From the NCBI GenBank assembly GCA_020445045.1, contig JAGRHI010000082.1, forward strand, positions 5,330 to 29,952: DNA of 24,623 nucleotides. The letters are read 5' to 3'. This document shows, piece by piece, positions 19,634-24,623 of this stretch. Source of the stretch: Candidatus Competibacteraceae bacterium. Lineage in GTDB: Bacteria; Pseudomonadota; Gammaproteobacteria; Competibacterales; Competibacteraceae. Within the stretch, counting starts at the first letter, position 1, and every line of letters starts with the position of its first letter. Made by a program: the position numbers and the translations under genes. A model generated the notes under the pieces. That model worked only from the letters and a program-made list of their open reading frames with translations. It had not been told where the DNA came from and did not search any database.

Positions 19634-20655
19634 GGCTGGCCAGTGGTAAGCACGGCGTAGGCGATCCGGGCGATCTTGTTGGCCAGCGCCACAGCCGCGA
19701 CGTTGGTATGGCGACGTCCTTTTAGCGCCATGGCCCAGCGACTCGTCGGGTCGTCCTTGCGCTCGACCCAGCGCAGCACCGCGCGGGCGCCGTGGATCAG
19801 CAACTGTCGCAGGTAGACATCCCCGCGTTTGCTGATGCCGAGCAGCCGGTCACGCCCGCCGGTGGATTGTTGCCGGGGTACCAGTCCCAGCCAGGCCGCC
19901 AGGCCCCGCCCGTTCTTGAACAGCCGCGGGTCCTCGCCCACCGCCGCGACCAAGGCCGTCGCGCCCTTGGCGCCGAGGCCGGGGATCGTCATCAGGCACT
20001 GGACGCGGCTATCACTGCGGGCAATCGCTTCGATTTGCTCATCGTAATGAGCGACGCGCGCATCGAGATGGCGTAGTTCCTCGGCCAGTTCTTGCAATTC
20101 CGCCCGGAAGCGGTCGCTCAACCCGTTGGCGGCATCCGCGAGAATGTCCGGCAACCGCTGGCCCACCGCCACACGCCCTTGCGCGATCTCGATGCCGTAT
20201 TCCAGCAGCAGGCCCCGAATCTGGTTGATCTGGGCCGTGCGCCGCTCCACCACCAAGCTCCGCATCCGGTGAAGCGCCTGAAGGTCCTGCTGCTCGATCG
20301 TCTTGACGGCGACAAACCGCATGGTCGGGCGCTGCGCCGCCTCGCAGATCGCCTCGGCATCAACCGCGTCGTTCTTGTTGGATTTGACAAAGGGCTTGAC
20401 AAACTGAGGCGCGATCAGCCGCACCTCATGCCCATACGTCCGAAACAGCCGCGCCCAGTAGTGGGCGCTGCCGCAGGCCTCCATCGCCACCAGGCAGGCC
20501 GGTAGATTTGCCATGAACTCCCTCAGGCGCGTCCGGTTGAAGGCCTTGCTGATCACGCGCTGTCCGCGCTCGTCCACGCCGTACACGTGAAAGCTCCGCT
20601 TGGCCAGATCGATCCCGATGACCTTCACGATACGTTCGTTGCTATGCTCTTTCAT
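19606..20655 (-). CDS. IS110-family transposase, copy 2, C-terminus replaced by IS4 sequence
   Basis: The open frame gives 349 residues. Up to TTGQP it parallels copy 1 (same Asp/Glu/Asp/Asp set and the STGG serine motif). The last residues, SPFKVSRI, are read from the right end of the IS4-family element in place of the native YDPAMGAWVKT tail. The start codon is immediately preceded by the Tn3 inverted repeat, so the ribosome-binding site seen in copy 1 (GGAG) is gone. The catalytic core is complete, but with the leader and tail both altered, expression and activity are doubtful. Treat as a damaged gene. Confidence 0.88.
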   Translation of the reverse strand: MKEHSNERIVKVIGIDLAKRSFHVYGVDERGQRVISKAFNRTRLREFMANLPACLVAMEACGSAHYWARLFRTYGHEVRLIAPQFVKPFVKSNKNDAVDAEAICEAAQRPTMRFVAVKTIEQQDLQALHRMRSLVVERRTAQINQIRGLLLEYGIEIAQGRVAVGQRLPDILADAANGLSDRFRAELQELAEELRHLDARVAHYDEQIEAIARSDSRVQCLMTIPGLGAKGATALVAAVGEDPRLFKNGRGLAAWLGLVPRQQSTGGRDRLLGISKRGDVYLRQLLIHGARAVLRWVERKDDPTSRWAMALKGRRHTNVAAVALANKIARIAYAVLTTGQPSPFKVSRI

Positions 20656-20691
20656 GGGGTTGTAAGCTCAAACCGCCGAAAATTCCGTCAG
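20656..20691 (+). repeat. Left terminal inverted repeat of the Tn3-family transposon
   Basis: 36 bases, with 35 matching the inverted complement of 24509-24544. It starts directly after the ATG (minus strand) of the second IS110 transposase gene. Confidence 0.95.
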
Positions 20692-20722
20692 GGTTCGCGC
20701 GGCCTCATCGAAAGGGGTTCGA

Positions 20723-21346
20723 TTACATCCTGGCAGAGTGATGGAGCCCCCGTTTGTTGATGTAAGTGTTCAGGGCGATGTGGCTCGAATAGCCCAGCAC
20801 CTTCGCGATCTTGCGGACCGAGAGACCATAGCCGAGCAGTTCTTGGATCCGCGGCAGATCCTTATCGAACTTGCTTTTCTGGATTGTCCCCTTGGGTTTG
20901 CCTAGGCGCTGCCCTTGGGCTTTCTTGGCCGCCAGGGCTTCCCGCGTGCGCAGACTGATCAAGTCCCGCTCCAGCTCAGCAAATAGCGAGAACAGCGTGA
21001 TGACGATCTTGGAATTCATGTCCTGGCGGTCGATGGCCAGGTTCTGCTTCAGGGTAATGACCCGAATGTCGCGCTCGACCAAGGCGTTCACCAGGGCGAT
21101 CACTTCCACGGTGCTGCGCCCCAGTCGGCTGAGCTCCGTCACGATCAAGGTGTCGGTCTCGCTCAGCGTCTGAAACAGCTCGTCGATCCGACGCTGCTGG
21201 CTGGTCTTGCGCGAGGAGATGGTGATCTCGATGTAGTCGTCGATGTGCAGTCCTTGCCGTCTGGCAAACTCCAAAACCTCCAGTTTTTGGTGACTCAAAT
21301 CTTGCTTGTCGGTGGAGGCACGCAGATAGGCGACGATTTTACCCAT
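20723..21346 (-). CDS. tnpR: Tn3-family serine resolvase TnpR
   Basis: The start at 21346 (MGKIVAYLRASTDKQD, 207 residues) matches the conserved beginning of serine resolvases; an upstream in-frame start at 21424 would add 26 residues with no family counterpart. The catalytic domain (about 1-135) has Arg9 and Ser11 in YLRAST, plus the TELSRLGRST and ELERDLISLRTREAL motifs. The C-terminal ~50 residues form a helix-turn-helix (LLGYGLSVRKIAKVLGYSS) that binds res. Known role: resolving the cointegrates produced by TnpA. It is divergent from tnpA, with the probable res site between the two starts. Confidence 0.93.
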   Translation of the reverse strand: MGKIVAYLRASTDKQDLSHQKLEVLEFARRQGLHIDDYIEITISSRKTSQQRRIDELFQTLSETDTLIVTELSRLGRSTVEVIALVNALVERDIRVITLKQNLAIDRQDMNSKIVITLFSLFAELERDLISLRTREALAAKKAQGQRLGKPKGTIQKSKFDKDLPRIQELLGYGLSVRKIAKVLGYSSHIALNTYINKRGLHHSARM

Positions 21347-21482
21347 GCCAACGGCCTGTTCGGTGTTAACGTCAAATTGGCCGCAAAATAGTACAGACTG
21401 GATGGGTCTTGCAACGCAATTCACGGCATCAGGTTGATGCTATAGTGACGCTCCTTTTCGCATATACAAACTGTATGTCAAT
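21347..21482. promoter_or_regulatory. tnpR-tnpA divergent intergenic region, probable res site
   Basis: These 136 bases separate the divergent resolvase and transposase genes and should contain both promoters and the recombination site. I see an imperfect dyad, CATATACAAACTGTATG, at about 21461-21477 just before tnpA. Individual res subsites cannot be assigned by eye. Confidence 0.5.
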
Positions 21483-24400
21483 GTGGCGGGAAAGAGTGAA
21501 AGACTGACCATCCTGTCGGAGGCCGAGCAGTTCGCCCTGTATGGGTTGCCGGACTTCGATGATGCGCAGCAGTTGGACTATCTGTCCTTGTCCGAAGCGG
21601 AGCTGGCCCTGGCCAGCCGGCGCCCGACCCCCACAGCCCAAGCCTACTGCGTCTTGCAGATCGGCTACTTCAAGGCCAAGCACGCCTTCTTTCGCTTCAC
21701 CTGGGACGAGGTGCGGGAGGATTGCGCGTTCGTCCTGACGCGCTATTTCAACGACCAGGTGGTCGAGCTAACCCCCATCACGAAGCACGAGCATTACACG
21801 CAGCGCACCCTGATCGCGGAGCTGTTCGCGTATCGGCTCTGGTCGGCCGAACTCCGCGCGCCCCTTGGGCAACAGCTCGCCCAGATGGTCCGCCGGGATG
21901 CCACCCCCGGATTCCTCGTCACCGAGCTCATCACCTCGCTCAACGCGCAGCGCATCGTGCGGCCCGGCTATACGACGTTGCAGACACTGATCAGTGAGGC
22001 GTTGTCCGCCGAGCGGCGGCGCCTGGGCGACCTGCTCGCCGAGGGGCTGGACGCCGCCGCTCGGGAGGCGCTGAGTCAGCTTCTGGTGCGCGACGACACC
22101 CTCTCGGAGCTGGCCGCCCTCAAGCAAGACGCCAAGGACTTTGGCTGGCGGCAGATGGCCCAGGAGCGCGAGAAGCGCACCCGCCTGGAGCCCCTCTACC
22201 GGATCGCCAAGACCAGGCTGCCCCAGCTCGCGGTCTCCCAGCAGAATCTGCACTATTACGCGAGCCTGGCGCACTTCTACACGGTCTACGACCTGCGCCG
22301 CCTCAAGCCCGAGCAGACCTATCTGTACCTGCTGTGCTACGCCTGGCAGCGCTATCGGCAGCTCACCGACAATCTCGTCGACGCCCTGGGCTACCACATG
22401 AAGCAGCTTGAAGAGGACAGCAAGACGCGGGCGAACACGCAGTTCCTCAACGAGCAGGCGCGGCACGCGCAGGAAACCCCGCAGGTCGGCCGCGTTCTCT
22501 TGCTCTATGTCGACGACACGGTGTCCGACACCACGCCCTTCGGCGAGGTGCGCCAACGGGCGTTCAAGATCCTGCCCAAGGCGGCCTTGCAGAGCGTCGG
22601 CCAGCGCCTCAGCGTCAAGCCCACGCGCAAGCTGGCCGTGCGCTGGCAGGTGATCGATGGACTGGCCGCCCGCACGCGCCGTCAGCTGCGCCCGCTCTAC
22701 GGCGCGCTCGACTTTTCCAGCGTCGTGCCGGAAAACCCGTGGCTCATGGCGCTCGCCTGGCTCAAAGAGGTGCTCGCCAACCAACAGCGCCTCTCCCAGC
22801 GCCCGCTCGCCGAATGCCCGCCGGCCACTCTGCCCAAGCGCCTACGCCCCTACTTGCTGACATTCCACGCCGACGGGAACCCCACCGGCGTGCACGCCGA
22901 CCGCTACGAGTTCTGGCTGTACCGACAGCTCAGAAAGCGCCTCAAGGCAGGCGAGCTGTACCTCGACGACAGCCTGCAGCACCGCCGTTTCAGCGATGAG
23001 CTGGTCTCCCTGGAGGCGCAGGCGGACGTCCTCCACCAGATGAACATCCCTTGGCTGCGAAAGCCGATCCACACCCAGCTCAAGACGCTCACGGGCGAGC
23101 TGAAGACGCAGTGGCGGGCGTTCGACCGCGAGCTGCGCCAGGGCAAGCTCAAGCATCTCGACTATGACCGCCGGACTAAGACGCTGACCTGGCGACGGCC
23201 CAAGGCTGAACCGGGGGCGGCACGCCAAGATGGGTTGTATGAGCAGTTGGCGTTCTGCGATGTCGCCGATGTCTTCCGCTTCGTCAACCGCGAATGCCAG
23301 TTCCTCTCGGCGCTGACGCCCCTGCAGCCGCGCTATGCCAAGCAAGACGCCGACGCCGACAGCTTGATGGCAGTCATCCTGGCCCAGGCGATGAACCACG
23401 GCCATGTCGTGATGGCGAAGACGAGCGACATTCCCTACCATGTGCTGGAGACCACCTATCAGCAGTACCTGCGCCAGGCCTCGCTACAGGCGGCCAACGA
23501 CCGGATCAGCAATGCCATCGCCGAGTTGCCCATCTTCCCGCACTACGGGTTGGACCTCGGCACGCTCTACGGCGCGGTCGACGGGCAGAAATTCGCCGTG
23601 GCGCGCCCGACGGTCAAGGCGCGGCACTCGCGCAAGTATTTCGGCTGCGGCAAGGGCGTCGTCGCCTACACCCTGCTGTGCAACCATGTGCCGCTGCAGA
23701 GCTGGCTCATCGGCGCGCATGAGCTTGAAGCCCACCATGTGTTCGATCTCTGGTACCGCAACACCTCCGAGATCATGCCGACCGTGATCACCGGCGACAT
23801 GCACAGCATCAACAAGGTGAACTTCGCCATCCTGCACTGGTTCGGACCACGCTTCGAGCCGCGCTTCACCGATCTGCAGGCGCAGCTGAAGCACCTCTAC
23901 TGTGCCGTCGACCCGGCGCTCTACGAGAAATACCTGATCGGTCCCGTCGGGCAGATCGACCTGGAGACCATCGTGGACGAGAAGGCCAACATCGACCGGA
24001 TCGTCGCCACGCTGGGCCTCAAGGAAATGACCCAGGGCACCCTGATCCGCAAGCTGTGCACCTATACCGCCCCCAATCCCACGCGGCGCGCCATCTTTGA
24101 ATTCGACAAGCTGATTCGCAGCCTCTACACCTTGCGCTATCTGCGCGACCCGAAGGTGCAGCGCAACGTGCACCGCTCGCAGAACCGGATCGAATCCTAT
24201 CACCAGCTCCGCTCGGCCATCGCCCAGGTGGGGGGCAAGAAGGAGCTCACGGGCCGAACCGACATCGAAATCGAGATCAGCAATCAGTGTGCGCGCCTGA
24301 TCGCCAACACCATCCTCTACTACAACTCCGCCATCCTCTCGCGCCTGCTCGCCAAGTACGAGGCGAGTGGCCACGCGAAAGCGCTGGCGTTGATCAAGGC

Positions 24401-24512
24401 GACCTCATCCGCGGCGTGGCGCCACGTCCATCTGAACGGACACTACACCTTCCGCAGTACCGGCCCGATCATTGACCTGGATACGATCGTGGCGGGGCTC
24501 GATTTGGGCTGA
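21483..24512 (+). CDS. tnpA: Tn3-family transposase TnpA
   Basis: A full-length transposase of 1009 residues, the usual Tn3-family size. The start is GTG at 21483 (MAGKSERLTILSEAEQ); ATGs just upstream are out of frame and no strong ribosome-binding site is visible. The N-terminal DUF4158-like DNA-binding region covers about residues 1-165. The C-terminal DDE domain has all three residues: Asp700 (GAVDGQKF), Asp772 (ITGDMHSIN) and Glu904 (QNRIESYHQL). The stop codon overlaps the right inverted repeat, as is common in Tn3 elements. It acts by replicative transposition, with cointegrates resolved by TnpR. Confidence 0.96.
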   Translation: MAGKSERLTILSEAEQFALYGLPDFDDAQQLDYLSLSEAELALASRRPTPTAQAYCVLQIGYFKAKHAFFRFTWDEVREDCAFVLTRYFNDQVVELTPITKHEHYTQRTLIAELFAYRLWSAELRAPLGQQLAQMVRRDATPGFLVTELITSLNAQRIVRPGYTTLQTLISEALSAERRRLGDLLAEGLDAAAREALSQLLVRDDTLSELAALKQDAKDFGWRQMAQEREKRTRLEPLYRIAKTRLPQLAVSQQNLHYYASLAHFYTVYDLRRLKPEQTYLYLLCYAWQRYRQLTDNLVDALGYHMKQLEEDSKTRANTQFLNEQARHAQETPQVGRVLLLYVDDTVSDTTPFGEVRQRAFKILPKAALQSVGQRLSVKPTRKLAVRWQVIDGLAARTRRQLRPLYGALDFSSVVPENPWLMALAWLKEVLANQQRLSQRPLAECPPATLPKRLRPYLLTFHADGNPTGVHADRYEFWLYRQLRKRLKAGELYLDDSLQHRRFSDELVSLEAQADVLHQMNIPWLRKPIHTQLKTLTGELKTQWRAFDRELRQGKLKHLDYDRRTKTLTWRRPKAEPGAARQDGLYEQLAFCDVADVFRFVNRECQFLSALTPLQPRYAKQDADADSLMAVILAQAMNHGHVVMAKTSDIPYHVLETTYQQYLRQASLQAANDRISNAIAELPIFPHYGLDLGTLYGAVDGQKFAVARPTVKARHSRKYFGCGKGVVAYTLLCNHVPLQSWLIGAHELEAHHVFDLWYRNTSEIMPTVITGDMHSINKVNFAILHWFGPRFEPRFTDLQAQLKHLYCAVDPALYEKYLIGPVGQIDLETIVDEKANIDRIVATLGLKEMTQGTLIRKLCTYTAPNPTRRAIFEFDKLIRSLYTLRYLRDPKVQRNVHRSQNRIESYHQLRSAIAQVGGKKELTGRTDIEIEISNQCARLIANTILYYNSAILSRLLAKYEASGHAKALALIKATSSAAWRHVHLNGHYTFRSTGPIIDLDTIVAGLDLG

Positions 24513-24544
24513 CGGAATTTTCGGCGGTTTGGGCTTACAACCCC
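24509..24544 (-). repeat. Right terminal inverted repeat of the Tn3-family transposon
   Basis: The inverted copy of the left end with a single mismatch. It overlaps the last codon and stop of tnpA. The remaining bases to the window end (24545-24623) show no feature I can support. Confidence 0.95.
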
Positions 24545-24623
24545 CGGCAGCGAGAGAAGCCCCGCTGCGAGAGCAAGCCCTCGAACTCGCCAAAGCCCCA
24601 GTCGACCCCAGCCGCTCTAGCAA

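Larger units (their letters stand above)
17945..20655 (-). mobile_element. IS110-family element, copy 2, interrupted by IS4 and truncated by Tn3
   Basis: The tail (17945-18174) matches the copy 1 tail and runs in tandem after copy 1. The IS4-family element (18175-19633) splits it; the rest continues at 19634-20655. The sequence upstream of the start codon present in copy 1 (17847-17944) is missing, because the Tn3-family inverted repeat begins at 20656 immediately next to the ATG. The element is therefore probably dead as an autonomous unit. Confidence 0.85.
20656..24544 (+). mobile_element. Tn3-family transposon (tnpR, tnpA)
   Basis: Inverted repeats of 36 bases begin GGGGTTGTAAGC at each end (20656-20691 and 24509-24544) with one mismatch. 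Inside are a divergent serine recombinase gene and a tnpA gene, with a 136-bp intergenic region suited to res. There is no passenger gene, so this is a minimal 3889-bp element. The 5 bases outside the ends (TTCAT on the left, CGGCA on the right) do not match, so the usual 5-bp duplication is absent. Confidence 0.93.

Noticed and set aside
24405..24623. 72-codon minus-strand frame at the window end
   Set aside because: It crosses the Tn3 inverted repeat and the tnpA 3' end and has no recognisable content.
1..24623. tRNA, rRNA or known riboswitches
   Set aside because: I saw no tRNA-like T-loop/CCA pattern, rRNA segment or recognisable riboswitch core on reading both strands; a covariance-model scan was not possible.

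Overview
This is an insertion-sequence-rich stretch of a GC-rich proteobacterial genome. The transposase types and the CopA/CopI-type copper genes suit a gamma- or betaproteobacterium, perhaps an environmental sulfur or phototrophic lineage, but no rRNA or tRNA is present to fix this. Nearly half of the window is mobile DNA.

Layout. (1) Positions 1-1810, minus strand: a copper-handling operon encoding a small His-containing exported repeat protein, a CopI-like cupredoxin and a CopA-type multicopper oxidase cut by the window edge. (2) 2180-5865: two complete but different IS1182-like elements, the first carrying a ~207-bp MITE-like insert. (3) 6075-14959, minus strand: the most interesting block. 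In transcription order it encodes a LysM-DUF3604 protein (PHP-like metal site), a membrane-anchored parvulin-type prolyl isomerase, three consecutive HupE/UreJ-like membrane proteins and a LysM-arylsulfatase. The isomerase and HupE genes are joined by three four-base stop/start overlaps (TTGA, ATGA, GTGA). The first and last genes share a nearly identical exported N-terminal module (GPRHHAQGQYDT plus LysM), which ties their products together. (4) 15056-16462: an IS6-family transposase gene followed by two non-coding inverted-repeat elements, each with multiple internal repeats like transposase-binding sites. (5) 16469-20655: two IS110-family copies in tandem, the second split by an IS4-family element with a 12-bp target duplication. 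(6) 20656-24544: a complete Tn3-family transposon (tnpR/tnpA, divergent) whose left inverted repeat abuts the start codon of the second IS110 transposase.

How it may work together. The copper genes form a periplasmic detoxification set. The DUF3604/isomerase/HupE/sulfatase block looks like an envelope-located module. I infer that two secreted metalloenzymes with the same LysM anchor act on a shared sulfated or phosphorylated substrate, with HupE-like proteins handling a metal and the isomerase helping to fold exported proteins. This is inference; I know of no experimental role for the combination. The flanking IS elements suggest that the block sits on an accessory island.
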